Part shown: positions 12,961 through 23,829 of the stretch, in pieces
Layout: each line of letters opens with the position of its first letter
Position numbering within the stretch: the first letter of the stretch is position 1
Assembly (NCBI GenBank): GCA_030549775.1
Contig: CM060171.1
Location: forward strand, 6,843,265-6,907,264
Direction: 5' to 3'
From: Tamarix chinensis
Taxonomy: Eukaryota > Streptophyta > Magnoliopsida > Caryophyllales > Tamaricaceae
Length of the DNA: 64,000 bases
Notes under the pieces: generated by a model
Told to the model about the DNA's origin: nothing
Seen by the model: only the letters and a program-made list of their open reading frames with translations
Database searches by the model: none
Position numbers and translations under genes: made by a program

Positions 12961-13116
12961 TATATGAACTCGAGAAGGGGAACACATATATGCCTAATAG
13001 GAATAAACCTTGGGACACTAAGAGTAGGTTATGGGGAAGTAGCCATGAGGCTATGAATATATTTCCCCATTGTAAACCATTATTAGTTGGATATTAAATT
13101 AGTATCTTAAACTATA

Positions 13117-13152
<36 letters not shown>

Positions 13153-14533
13153 ATAGGTGTAAGGACAATGGAAGAGATTACAAACGAGGTTCTTATCTAC
13201 TTGCTCATTTTTTTTAAAAAAAATGGTTTAAAACACTCATTTAATACCCAATAATATAGTTGGTATCTTAAATGGTTATGGTTACTTCCTTGATTTTGTG
13301 GAAAGGGCTTAAACTCTTTTCCACAAGGACCCAAATTTGAATCACAGTGCCTCCGGCACATATCTCAAGTGTAAAAAGATACGTAGGCCTCTTGGAATAA
13401 AATAGCTCTAGCAATCTAGGTAGTCACAATGTGGGAGTTTGATTCTTGCAAGTGACTAATATTTTAGTCATTGCTTGGGGGATCGACTCCTTGTGCCTAC
13501 CTGCAGTTGCAACCACAGGTTCCCTACACTCTTGAGGCACATGTCACCATTTATCTTCATTGTGTTGGCTTAGAGTAAGGTTGGTTGTGACGCCTAAGGC
13601 AAACACATTACCTTTTTTAGTTATCTTAAATGATTTTTGTATGCTATGTTTTCATTTAAAATATTAGTGAAATACCAACCTCCCACATTTTGGCCCCCTC
13701 TTATTTTGTACACTACACTTTTCTACCTTTTTCTTGTTTTTGATACCAACTATAAGAACTTCCATTGGTTTTTAAGAAACCACTAAAATCCCATTTGATC
13801 CCTTATTATCCCTACCCTAAGAACCTCATTTATGACTTCCACTACTATCATCATTTTCATGAAGAATAAGCTCCATGTACATGTAGAGTATTCATGAATT
13901 GAATATCTAGTCAAAAGTTTTGAATATCTAAGTGATCGAATATCCATAATTTTAAACTAGATCACAAGTAGTCTGTCGGATATTTGAAACTATTGATCAT
14001 ATCAAAAATAAGAAATATAAAAATAATACAATTGATAAATAATGAATCAATCTAATTCAAACCAATTTGATCCAAGAAACAACATAAAATGATAATACAA
14101 TGTGATAATTTGATTTAAGTCTTAAATTACATAATATAGAACTAATAATTCTAAATTTCTAATAATTAAATTTATAATTGTTACACTAATAAAAAAATTT
14201 AAAAATAAAATTTATGAAGGCAACAATATGGAATTAAATTATGTTCTTCTATTTAATATATATGAATCTATTCATAGGTATATGTCTCTGTATTTGTTAG
14301 GGTTGTTCATACTACTAGATATCTGATGAATTGATCTAATATTCAAATCATTCCAATTTAAAAAATTAAATAACCTCTCCAATTTTTTTCTAAATCAAAT
14401 AATCAATCCATTTAATAAAAAAAATGGGTGTCTGAGACACGATATGATAAATTCTATACATGTATACTATAAGAATTGTTTGTTTTTCACAAAATTTTAT
14501 TGCATATAATCGTGTGTGTTTGTGTATTGAAAA
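12961..14533. other. Gene-free DNA with AT microsatellite and MITE relics
   Basis: An (AT)n run lies at about 13119-13149. Positions 13886-14440 contain GAATATCTA, CGGATATTTGAAAC and AGGGTTGTTCATACT, the words of the MITE at 4638, so this is a decayed relative. Positions 13270-13620 look like mid-repetitive sequence but were not identified. No gene is seen. Confidence 0.45.
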
Positions 14534-17500
14534 TGTAATACCCCAAAATTTAAATTTTATAGAGTAAAATATTGGTGTTTAATGGATTTTAAATAGTATT
14601 TGATACTGATTTAAAATTATATTATGGCTTTAATTTTAAAAAGGAAGAGAAAAAAAGGCTTGGAAAGTTAAGTAAAATGAGTTTTCTTGGCATATTAGTC
14701 GACTGGTTCTATGAACTGATCTTCTAATCTGGCTTGCATTTTGATTTAGTAGAACTGATTGATTGGTTTGAAAAACTGATTGATTAGTCTATAGAATAGT
14801 TGATTGGTTGACCAAATTGATCAGTGGTTTATCAAGCCGAGTAACTTTTCGAGCCTCAATTTTTCTAAAAAAATATTCCAACATTTTGGAATTTGGTAAT
14901 CTCACTTTGAATTGCTTCTTGAGTAATTTGGAACCATTTCTAGCATTTACCCTAGCTTTTCCTTGCCTTGAGAGAAGTTTAGGCTAATTTTGACAAAAAA
15001 GGGGGAGGATGACCTCACCCCTTGTCTTCTTCTTCCTCTCTCCTCTGTACAATCATAGGACGAATGATTAGTTCCAAATTGCCCCTACAAAACTGAAGGA
15101 TTTGTTTCCCAAGATGATCTGCACATCTCCTTTCTTGTATTCGACCTTTTTCTAAGAAATCTCAACTTATAGTCTCTAGAAATTGCCATTGGAGCTCTAG
15201 GAGAAAGTTAGAGATGGCAATGGGGCGGGTCGAGGACGGGGACCCTATCCCCATCCCCGAACCCGATAAGAAAAAAAATCCCCGAACCTGACCCGATCCC
15301 CAATTTTTTTTTATCGGGATTCCCCGACCCGATTCCCGATCTATTTTCTGTCTCTAATTTATTCCTCGACCTTAAAACCCAATCCGATTCCCGAAACCCG
15401 ACTTTATAACCGATCCCCGATCCCATCCCTAATTATCAAGCATTTTTTTATATAAAAAAATATTCGGGGCGGGTTCGGGGATGGGGACCCCAAACCCGTC
15501 CTCGCCCCATCCTAAAAAAAATCCCCGAACCCGATCCCCAAATTTTCTCCTCGAACCTGAACCCGAACGGGGAATCCCCGATGGGGCCTCGAACTCGTGG
15601 GAAAAAATGCCATCCCTAGAGAAAGTTAACCCTATTCTTGATAGATTTTCCCATTCGGTCCAAATTCAAACAGTAAAATTAGGGTTTGTGATATGTTGCA
15701 ACCCTATAGTTCATTTCTTGATCGATTTGTTGGTTATAAATAGCCACAATCATCTCTCTTTTCAGCCACTTAAATGTTTTGAGTTTCTCTCGACACAAGT
15801 GTTCCACTCTTTTCACTTTGAACATTTACTCTAGGTTGTGTACCTCTTTTGATCCTTCCTCTAACTCTATCTTATTTCGTTCTTAACTAAGTAATAGTTA
15901 GATTTGGAAAAAAAGTTGAGCTTTTCTTTCAACTAATTATTTCCTTAGATTCTTTTGGAGGCGGTAATCCAGTTTTCCCCCTAATTCATATTTCTTTATT
16001 TGTAAGAATTATATGAAGCCTTTTGATTTTTAAATTCTTTTTTTAAGGTTTTTCAAAGTTAGAATCTTCCACCTAAAGGCTTTGCTTTAATGTGTGGATT
16101 TTTACCAATATTTCAAGTAAGTCATTCTTATCTTAAAATGCGGTATAAATGAGCACATAAGCTAGTAGAATTGGTAAATTTCTAATCTTTTTAGGCTTAT
16201 ATGACATTGTGGTATTTTGGTGATGTATGTTAGAATATTTAAGAAATGTGAGAAAAAGCATGATTTCATGAGAAATATGGTTGGTTATATGTAAATGTTG
16301 CATGACTTAGTATATTAGTGTGTGTAACCTCTATTTTTCTATGGTGGTAATGTTATGATTTCGATATGGTTCTATTTTGGAGCCTTAATAATATTTAAAT
16401 ATCTAAAATGTATTGTCTATGAGTATGGTGATTGATTGGTTAAGCCAAATCAATTAATTGGTTCCTAGAACAATCGACTGGTTTAACCTAACCCTTCGAT
16501 TGATTTGTATGTGGTGTCTTTAGGTTGTTCTCTATTTGAATACATCCATTGCTTGTGCCCGACCGATTTACTAGTTGTTAGAATAATCGACTGGTTAACT
16601 CAACCCATCAGCTAGTTATGAGTTGAAACTTGGGGGGGTATCTGGTTAAACCCATCAACTGGTTTGTCAAAACTCATCAATTGGCCTTGGAATGATTAAT
16701 TGGTTTGATCAAATCAATCGACTAGTGTAAACAAAGAACTCTAAGGTTGGTTAGGCCAAACAATTGATTAGTTTATCCAAGCCAATCAACTGGTTCGACC
16801 AAGGAGTGTTGTTTTGCTTCTTTTAACCTTGATATGATTTGAGATTTGATGTTATAATATAACACGATTATTTAATGATGAGAACACACATATTGACATA
16901 AATTAACTAGCATAGCGAGTTAAATAATGGGAATTCATGGCATCCTTGATAAGTACCTTTGAAAGATGTTAATGGGTAATTAGAATAAGTATGATATAAT
17001 GCTACTATTAAATGGCATATCCTAGACTCTTGGCATAAATGGATTAACCTAATGGATGGTTTAAACTTAGATAAGCTTTAATGGAATTCCCATCATATGT
17101 TTAGATGGTAATGATGGTTATAATAGAATGATTATGTGCATGTGTTGCTTTAGTTATTATATGGGCCTTATGTGATAGCATAATCTTGTAGAGTAACATA
17201 CTAATCACTTAAAGTGAAATATGATCAAGTAATACATGTGTCTAGATTACCAGATTCTCGATTATCTACTAGGGGTTAGTCTATACTCGGGAGTTTTTTG
17301 GTGCCTTCAAACTTTTCTTCAGGTGGGATCCTAGTAAATCTCGGTGTCTTACCTACTTTAGATACTAATGATGTATTAGAAGGTATCGACACTAAAAGCT
17401 CTAGTTACTTAGATGGTTTATTGATTTTGGTTGGACTTTATGTCCTTTAGTTTGGATAGGCTTATATAGTATTTGAGATCATTTGTGGTAATCAACCTGT

Positions 17501-18339
17501 TGCTCAAAAAGGAATAATGGCTTATAGCTAAATAACCTAACGGATTATGTAACTTGAAAGATGAACCACACGAAAATTCACGTAACTGAAATGTGGAGGA
17601 ACCTAGTGAGTTGCTGGAATAATCTGCTTAATTGAATCTATAATTTCTATCCATGATGTCTATACTATGATGATCAACATGTTGAGTTATGAATTATCTA
17701 ATTTAGTATAACACAAAATCATAATGCATTTTTTGATCATAATAATGCATGTATATATAATTGTATGGTGCAAGCATAATATATGTTTAGCATGATTTCC
17801 ATAAAGCATCATGGTCATGCATCCTTGTGACTCCCTTTAAGGAGGTAATTTGGCTTATTTAGTACGTAGTATACTGATGTGCATGTTTCTTTTGTCACTT
17901 GCTCAATCCCAATAGCATAAGACCATGTGCAGGTTTTTTAGGGAAGTTGGTAGTTGACCTATCTCGTGTTGGGCTTGCGGGATGAGAGCGTGGATTATTC
18001 GAAGGTCTTGTGTAGATCCTTATGGACTAGAGTTTGGGAACCCTACCCTATTATGGTTTTATACCTAATTTATTTTAGTATTTTCAGGTCCTCACTTCTA
18101 TGTTTTTTAGATATTTTTTGGGACATGTTCATATCCGTATATCATATCTTTTGCACAATCTATTCTTGTATTTGGTTTGATTTGGTTTTCTTAGCCTTGT
18201 ATCACTTAAAGGAAGAAAAACGTCTATTTTATGTTAGGTGTGGTGATAACACTTCATTTTTTCTAGGTGTGTTTAGTGTTTAATGCTTCCCAAATATTTT
18301 AAAAGAAGCTTTTTGGTAATGGAAAATGGGGATGTTACA
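14534..18339 (+). repeat. 3.8-kb LTR (family A relative), probably solo
   Basis: It starts TGTAATACCCCAAAATTT and ends GGGGATGTTACA. Five-base flanks are GAAAA (14529-14533) and AAAAA, one mismatch. Minus the inserted MITE and its target copy it is about 3.39 kb, close to the 3.26 kb of the LTR at 54002. A GTATCGACACTAAAAG-type segment near 17.38 kb lies in the same relative place as GTATCGATACTTAAGG near 7.54 kb. It contains many copies of a TCGACTGGTT-like box (14.69-14.84 and 16.43-16.80 kb). The frame at 17954-18283 is not a recognised gene. Confidence 0.72.
15209..15618. mobile_element. 410-bp GC-rich hAT-type MITE with perfect 8-bp duplication
   Basis: The terminal inverted repeats are TAGAGATGGCA on the left and TGCCATCCCTA on the right (10 of 11 paired). 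They are flanked by identical GAGAAAGT at 15201-15208 and 15619-15626. The body is made of CCCCGAACCCGA and GGGGATGGGGACC words in both orientations and is far richer in GC than the surrounding LTR. The size, TIR and 8-bp duplication point to a non-autonomous hAT. The frames 15208-15426 (minus) and 15481-15834 (plus) are shadows of it. Confidence 0.88.
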
Positions 18340-18830
18340 AAAAAATGGAGAGTTAAGGGTAAAAACATTGATTAATGATTAGGATGGACAATTTGCAAGA
18401 TTATTGTATAAGTTTGTAGATTATATTTTCTTATTTTAGTTTTTATTGTATTTAAGTAAATTTTATACTTTTTAACTATTATTTTTTATTAAATATTTAA
18501 ATATTATCTAAAATTTAGAATTACTAATTGAATATAATGTAATTTAAGATTTAAATTAAATTGGATGAACTTAATATCTTTCAATTGAAGAATTTTTTAT
18601 TTAATATTTCTCATTTATAGCTTGTAAGAAAGTTTCGAATATCTAACGAATTAACGAATCATTTGTAATCCGATCTGAAATTTTAGATGTCCAAAGTATC
18701 AGACATCTAAAGCTTTTTAATGGATATTTGGAACACTGAATATCCAATTCGTGAACACCTTTGTGTGTGTATGTATAATATTATGAAAAATATATAATTT
18801 ATAATATATACATATATGGGGTATATCTAG
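18340..18830. other. AT-rich DNA with MITE words, no gene
   Basis: Positions 18630-18760 carry GAATATCTAACG, CCGATCTGAAAT and GGATATTTGGAACACTGAATA, again related to the MITE at 4638. Nothing else is recognised. Confidence 0.4.
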
Positions 18831-19400
18831 TGAGAATCATCATTTATGGTGAGAACCGATAACCATCTTAGTTTCTTGATTTACGGTAGTTTTTACTACC
18901 TAATGTAGATAATTTTTTAACTCAAAACATAAATATTTAGTATTTACAAAAATGCTACCATTTTTTTTGGCATTCAAATACTATATTTTTTCAAGAGACT
19001 TACAATAACTTTCTTTACCCACTTGAGATAGTTTTCACTACCTACTATGGGAAATTTCCTAATCTAAAACATAAATACTTAATATTTATAAAAGTGCTGC
19101 AATTTTTTTCTAGCACTCAAATACTATAGTTTTCTAATAAACTTATAGTAGTTTTTTCATCTACTGAAACTAATTTTCACCAGCTACTATAAGTAGTTTC
19201 CAAACCCAAAATATAAATAGATAATATTTATAAAAATTTCACTGTGTTTTTTCTAACACTTGAATACTATAGTTTCTTGAGACACTTACAATAGTTTTTT
19301 TTTCTATATATTAAGAGTAGTTTCCACTACATATTGTGATTAGTTTGTTCGAGTGAGAGTACTAGTTCTCAATTCTCATCAAGAAAGATAGTTCTTATTA
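18831..19400. repeat. Tandem repeat, about 143-bp unit, three copies and part
   Basis: The landmark ACTACC(T)A / ACCAGCTACTAT / ACTACATA recurs at 18895, 19038, 19179 and 19326, spacings of 143, 141 and 147. Each unit also has AAAACATAAATA followed by TTTATAAAA and a block CTAGCACTCAAATACTATAG. The array is flanked by AGTGAGAATCATC and ATTCTCATCAAGAAAG, which are partly complementary, so the whole may be a small mobile element. Confidence 0.7.
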
Positions 19401-19439
19401 AATCTTTCCCTTATATATGTATGTATGTATGTATAAAAT

Positions 19440-20098
19440 TGATTGAATTAAATATTATTTTTGATTTTTTGGATCTAATATCCAATTTGTTTAATATTTA
19501 TTGACTGGGTCGATTATTTAATTCGAGAAAAAATATTAGAATATTTTTTTTAGATTAAATTGATTGAGAAATTGAATCACCTCGTTAGATATTGTTTGTG
19601 TTTGTTAAATCAATATCCGAATGGTTTATTTTTTGTTGAACTTATCGATTATTTGATTTTAAAAAATTATCAGATAAATTATTTGATGGTTTAGATTAGA
19701 TCACTTCAAATATCAAAATTATTTATCAAATATTAGATCATATGAATAACCCCAACATGCCATGCATGCATAGCCCAAGCAGGAACCACATCTAACCCAT
19801 ACACAACTTAAGCATGAGTTTGTACCATAAATCTCACTATAGAGAATAAACATGCGCATGCAACTCATGCTTGAATTATAATTTGAGCGCAAGTTACACT
19901 AGCAAATTCAAAAAATCTAATTAAACAAATGTGCAAAGATAATAAAAATGTATATTTACTCTCTTCATTTGTAGAAGAAACTCTTTTTAGTTATTTATAT
20001 ATTATTTTAGAAGGTAATTAATATGTCCATAATATAATAATTATACCATTCATTAAAAAATATTATGAAAATTAATATATGAAAAAAAAGGAATAAAA
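19440..20098. mobile_element. MITE relic and AT-rich DNA downstream of RAV gene
   Basis: Positions 19440-19757 carry GGATCTAATATCCAAT, AAATCAATATCCGAATGG and end ATATGAATAACCCC, resembling the interior and right end of the MITE at 4638. The left end was not located. From 19760 to 20098 nothing is recognised. An (AC)n run lies just beyond at about 20178-20195. Confidence 0.45.
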
Positions 20099-20664
20099 AT
20101 GAATAAAAAAAGCATTAATTTTTTAAATAACTTTTATTTTGAGCTAAAAAGATTTCATTTTAATGTGGGTATAGATAGACACACACACACACACAAAAAT
20201 CGACATATTGTGTGTCAATTTCGGGCCACCAGACCCTATAACGGAAGAGAGGCGAGTAAAGAGAAGACTTGGAGTATCTTCTTTTTCTTTTCTTTTTCCT
20301 TTCTTTCTGAAAAAAAAAACTCCTTCGCAGTATAAACTAGTTTATAATTGCTGTAAAACCTAAAAACATATATTTTTAATGAATCCCAGGTATTATATTA
20401 TAAAAACTAATTAGCCTACACACACGCAGAGAGATATATTTATATATATATATATATATAAATACAAATGTGATCTTTCATCTGTTTTTAAGCCAAAGTC
20501 CGGAAATAAGATAGTAATCCATTAGATCTTTGACGCACATGCTAAGAATGACGAATAACAATGAAATACACTCGAATAGTTCGCGATCTACATCTCATTC
20601 ATTCTCAATCCGCCACAAATGATTGAAACTAACTAGCTAGCAATTAACGTGCCCCCCTCCCTTG
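20099..20664. other. 3' flank of the RAV gene
   Basis: This lies downstream of the minus-strand RAV stop codon. It contains an (AC)n run, a TATATATA run near 20440-20460 and no supported reading frame. The 78-codon plus-strand frame at 20099 has low-complexity content and is not called. Part of it must be RAV 3' untranslated region, but I cannot fix the cleavage site. Confidence 0.4.
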
Positions 20665-21735
20665 TCAAAATAAAGTAACACCAAATAACTTAATAGATGG
20701 CCGCCGGGCAACCTGACCGGACTCTACAATTCTATCATCATGATCACCACCATCTTGCATAACAATCTCTTCATCATCACCGCCACCACCTTGTTTCCTC
20801 TTACTACAATCAATAAAAAACCTACCATTATTCCTCCATCTTTGAAATATCACAACATCACCAGCTCTTAAATCTTTTTCCTTAACAAAACTAGTCCATC
20901 CTTTGCTAAACACGTAACTATGACTACTACTCCAATACGAATACCTAAACCTCCATACTTTGCCATCACTGTCTTCAAAGTTCATCAGCACCCCTTTCGA
21001 CGACGACGACGATCCATGATTCAAAGGGAAGTAGTTCTGTGCGTGTTGTTTAGGTACCACGAAACGATTCAACTTCCCTACATCACTTGGCGTCGCCACT
21101 TTATCAAATAAGTACTCAAGTACTGCTGTGTTGCTGGAGCTAGAAGACCCGTACATTAGCCCGTGGTGATTATGATAGAAATTAACGTTACTACCGGTAC
21201 TACTGCTTGGGTCAGCTGGGTAGTGGCATTTGTATTGTTCGAGCTCGTCGTGGTATGTATGTTTCCTCAACATGTCGACGATCTCGGCCTTGGAATGTGA
21301 GAAGAGGAAGATGGATTCGAGATCACGTACTCGTCCGTCGTCGTCGTCGTCGTTGACGTTGTTGTTGGTGTTATTAGCGTTGTAGTAGGGAGAGGAATCA
21401 TCGGTGAAGACTGATGCATGGTCGTTGGAGGACGACACGGCGTGTTCGGGGCCTCGGAACCTAAGGACGGCAATGTCATAAGCTTTGGCTGCTTCTTCTT
21501 CTTCGTTGAACGTACCTAACCAAATACGTTGATGTTTTTGGTATATTTGTGCTCCCCAACGTCCGTTAGGCTGGGGGACTACTCCTTTGTAGCTTGAAGA
21601 TGGGAGTCTACGGGAGGACGACGGCGGCTCGTACTTGACTATATTTTCCATGCCGACGTTGTTGGGATTATGATGATGATATTGATAATAATGATCACAT
21701 GTTTGTAGGCCACCAAGGTTGAGATTTTGATCCAT
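20665..21735 (-). CDS. RAV/TEM-type AP2-B3 transcription factor
   Basis: A complete intronless 356-residue protein. Residues 49-98 form an AP2 domain ([18 protein letters not shown], then [17 protein letters not shown]). Residues 208-312 form a B3 domain ([20 protein letters not shown], then [20 protein letters not shown] and [11 protein letters not shown]). KLFGV at 349-353 matches the RLFGV-type repression motif of RAV proteins. This AP2+B3 order is diagnostic of the plant RAV family (TEM1/TEM2, RAV1), nuclear regulators that bind a CAACA plus CACCTG bipartite site; TEM proteins repress FT and gibberellin genes. Low-complexity Asn, Asp, Ser and Gly runs link the domains, including five Asp in a row near 129-133. 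Lack of introns is normal here. The AP2 end reads FRGPEHAV rather than the usual FRGRDAV. TEM-like versus RAV1-like is not settled. Confidence 0.96.
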   Translation of the reverse strand: MDQNLNLGGLQTCDHYYQYHHHNPNNVGMENIVKYEPPSSSRRLPSSSYKGVVPQPNGRWGAQIYQKHQRIWLGTFNEEEEAAKAYDIAVLRFRGPEHAVSSSNDHASVFTDDSSPYYNANNTNNNVNDDDDDGRVRDLESIFLFSHSKAEIVDMLRKHTYHDELEQYKCHYPADPSSSTGSNVNFYHNHHGLMYGSSSSSNTAVLEYLFDKVATPSDVGKLNRFVVPKQHAQNYFPLNHGSSSSSKGVLMNFEDSDGKVWRFRYSYWSSSHSYVFSKGWTSFVKEKDLRAGDVVIFQRWRNNGRFFIDCSKRKQGGGGDDEEIVMQDGGDHDDRIVESGQVARRPSIKLFGVTLF

Positions 21736-22260
21736 TTCTTGACAATGTGATGGGGGAGGAGACAGACGGCCGACGAGAATAAAAAAAAAATGGACGCCGG
21801 TCGGCCGGGGAGCTTGAGAGGATTAGAATTTTGGGCACTTCACCCACAATCAAGCGTGGAGCAGTATGGGAATACGGTTTGAATAAATGGGCCAGGGAGG
21901 TTTTGGAGGGGAGGGATTTCAGGGTTTCTCAGCTGGCTTTGAAGGAATCTACGTGAGCACTTAAAGATGGACTCGGAAGAAGATGATAAGACAATTTTTG
22001 TAATCAATTCAAAGGGAGCGATTCTATTGGTTGATATAACAAAATTCTTGGAATTCGTAAGTCCATCCCCTCGGGTTTGGGTTTGGGTTGGGACCGAAAG
22101 ATAGACAAGCAGCAAATTGGCCTTACCCTGCAACTGATGCTTCTGCTGCTGCTGGCCCTGCCCTGCTGCTGCTGCTACCGGCTTTCTTCTTTCCAATTTT
22201 TTCTTTTCCTTTTTTCTTTTTTGTTGGTATGTATATAAATCATCAAAATACATCACTCGC
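21736..22260 (-). promoter_or_regulatory. RAV 5' leader and core promoter region
   Basis: On the minus strand, upstream of the ATG, a TTTATATACA TATA-like element lies at about 22232-22241. It is followed by a purine-rich stretch and CAG-repeat tracts (about 22139-22180). If used, this gives a leader of roughly 450 bases. A 138-codon minus-strand frame (21840-22256) starts upstream of the putative TATA element and has no domain, so I do not call it a gene. Confidence 0.4.
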
Positions 22261-22863
22261 CGAATCCCTTCCTGTCTCCCAACTCCAAGCTGGAAACAAA
22301 GAAAAATATAACTTTGTAGAGTACAAATAAAAATTTGAGTATCTCAATGAAAAATAAACAGCTGGGTAGATCTGATTGGGTAGTAAGAGTTTTTTGTCCT
22401 ATTTGATTTGATTAGGTACATGGTTTTTTTTTTTCTGAAATTCAAAAAACGAATATTTTTTTGTCAGGTTTATCTTAACCAATCTTTGATTTTTATTTTT
22501 TTTTTGTTCCCTTCCGTCCGTTACTTGACTTGTCCGGTTCATGTACCTGGGAGTTAGGAATTACATGGAATGCAACTTGTATTTTGTGAGATGAGGACCC
22601 CCTGCAATAAAAAAAAAAAAAAAAAAACAGGTATGGGGTAGGAATATTGTACCCATAATAACAACAGCATATATTGAATGGAGTGGAGGACTTTGAGTTT
22701 CATGATGCTACTGCTACTTCTCTTTCATTTATGGTGGCCCATTTGTTTCCAAATCGATGATGGTGCAGTTGCCGACATACGCATCAAGCAAGTTGCCCTT
22801 CACTACTTAATTTATTTTTTTTTCTTCAATTTAGCTGAGGTATATATATATATATATGACTAA
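22261..22863. other. Intergenic DNA upstream of RAV
   Basis: No gene. It contains homopolymer tracts, including a run of about 20 A near 22608-22627, and a short TA repeat near 22841-22857. It is likely RAV upstream regulatory DNA by position only. Confidence 0.4.
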
Positions 22864-23085
22864 ATGCTCGTTTGGTATAAAGATTATCTCCATATTTTAT
22901 ATATCTTATATAATCTATTTAAAATTAAATATTTTTATTCTAATAAATATCCATTTTAGATCTTAATTTAATCTAAAATGAGTATTTCATTAAAATATAT
23001 TTATTATTATTGAATACTTAATATAAAAAATATAAAATAAAGGAAAAATTTTTTCACCCTTTTTACTCCCATACCAAACAAGCCC
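22864..23085. mobile_element. Tourist-like (PIF/Harbinger) MITE, 222 bp
   Basis: The ends are ATGCTCGTTTGGTAT and, on the right, ATACCAAACAAGCCC (the reverse reads GGGCTTGTTTGGTAT, 12 of 15 paired). Both sides are flanked by TAA, the 3-bp target duplication of PIF/Harbinger elements. The interior is AT-rich and non-coding. It sits between the RAV promoter and the 3' end of the carrier gene. Confidence 0.78.
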
Positions 23086-23471
23086 TAAGTTTATGAAAAT
23101 TAGGCGCTTTGGTTTTCCCCTTTGTTATTTATCCCTTTTTTTCCCTTTTTCACAACTTCTAAATGAGCTTCTGTAATATATAATTTCATACTATTATTAT
23201 TTATTCCTTTTATAATAAAATTATATTTTGAAACTGAGAATGATGTAAATATAACTTTTTTTTAAAGGATACCCTTTACACTCCGTGTTAAACAGTGATA
23301 AATTTCCTTTCTGTCTAACTTCACCTATAATATTTAAAAAAAAAGCATCGAAAAAAACAGCATCGCCCTTTTTAAATATAGTTTAATATGCATATATATC
23401 TCTAAATTTGTATCAATAACAATAAACTTTTTAAATTGATCTTATTTGTTAAAATTTGGATCAATGCTTCT

Positions 23472-23477
23472 TTTATT
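23472..23477 (-). terminator. Candidate poly(A) signal of the carrier gene
   Basis: AATAAA on the minus strand, about 256 bases past the carrier stop codon. The position is plausible for a plant 3' untranslated region. No other support is available. Confidence 0.4.
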
Positions 23478-23732
23478 ACTCAAGCTTTTACCGGATATAT
23501 TAGCCAGCTTACGTAAGAAATCAAAACTTCCCTGTAAGATTTACTCCAATTTCAGCGTCAATGATGGATCGCCGTTATCCAGCAAGAAGTGTCACAAAAC
23601 TGTAAAAGCTGGAACAAATGAAAGGGGAAAAAAAATTGTTCCAGTGCACAAGGTGTGCAGTAAAAATGCAAAATCATTGCTCCGAGTTGAGCTGAATTTT
23701 GAAGTCAGGAGGATGCCCAAAAACATCGGGAG

Positions 23733-23829
23733 CTACAGAGCATGAAGTCCAGCGAATTCCCGGAGCTTCTCACATACTATGAAAGTTATTGTAGTCTGTG
23801 GACCCAAACGTGCAAATGTTGTGAAGCCC
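23733..23829 (-). CDS. Carrier exon 8 (residues 267-297 and stop)
   Basis: Acceptor TATTACAG, then GGGCTTC. It encodes GFTTFARLGPQTTITFIV, CEKLREFAGLHAL and TAG. This is the last helix and tail of the carrier. It overlaps, in antisense, the end of an unrelated plus-strand frame (23446-23745), which I do not call. Confidence 0.92.

Noticed and set aside
13270..13620. Possible tRNA-derived SINE (GGGAGTTTGATTCTTGC resembles a B box)
   Set aside because: No A box at the right spacing, no poly(A) or poly(T) tail and no target duplication found.
21840..22256. 138-codon minus-strand frame upstream of RAV
   Set aside because: It overlaps the presumed RAV leader, begins upstream of the TATA-like element and has low-complexity content. 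An upstream ORF cannot be excluded, but nothing supports a protein.
23446..23745. 99-codon plus-strand frame
   Set aside because: It lies antisense to the carrier 3' end and presumed 3' untranslated region. No domain is recognisable, and the minus-strand reading is clearly the conserved one.
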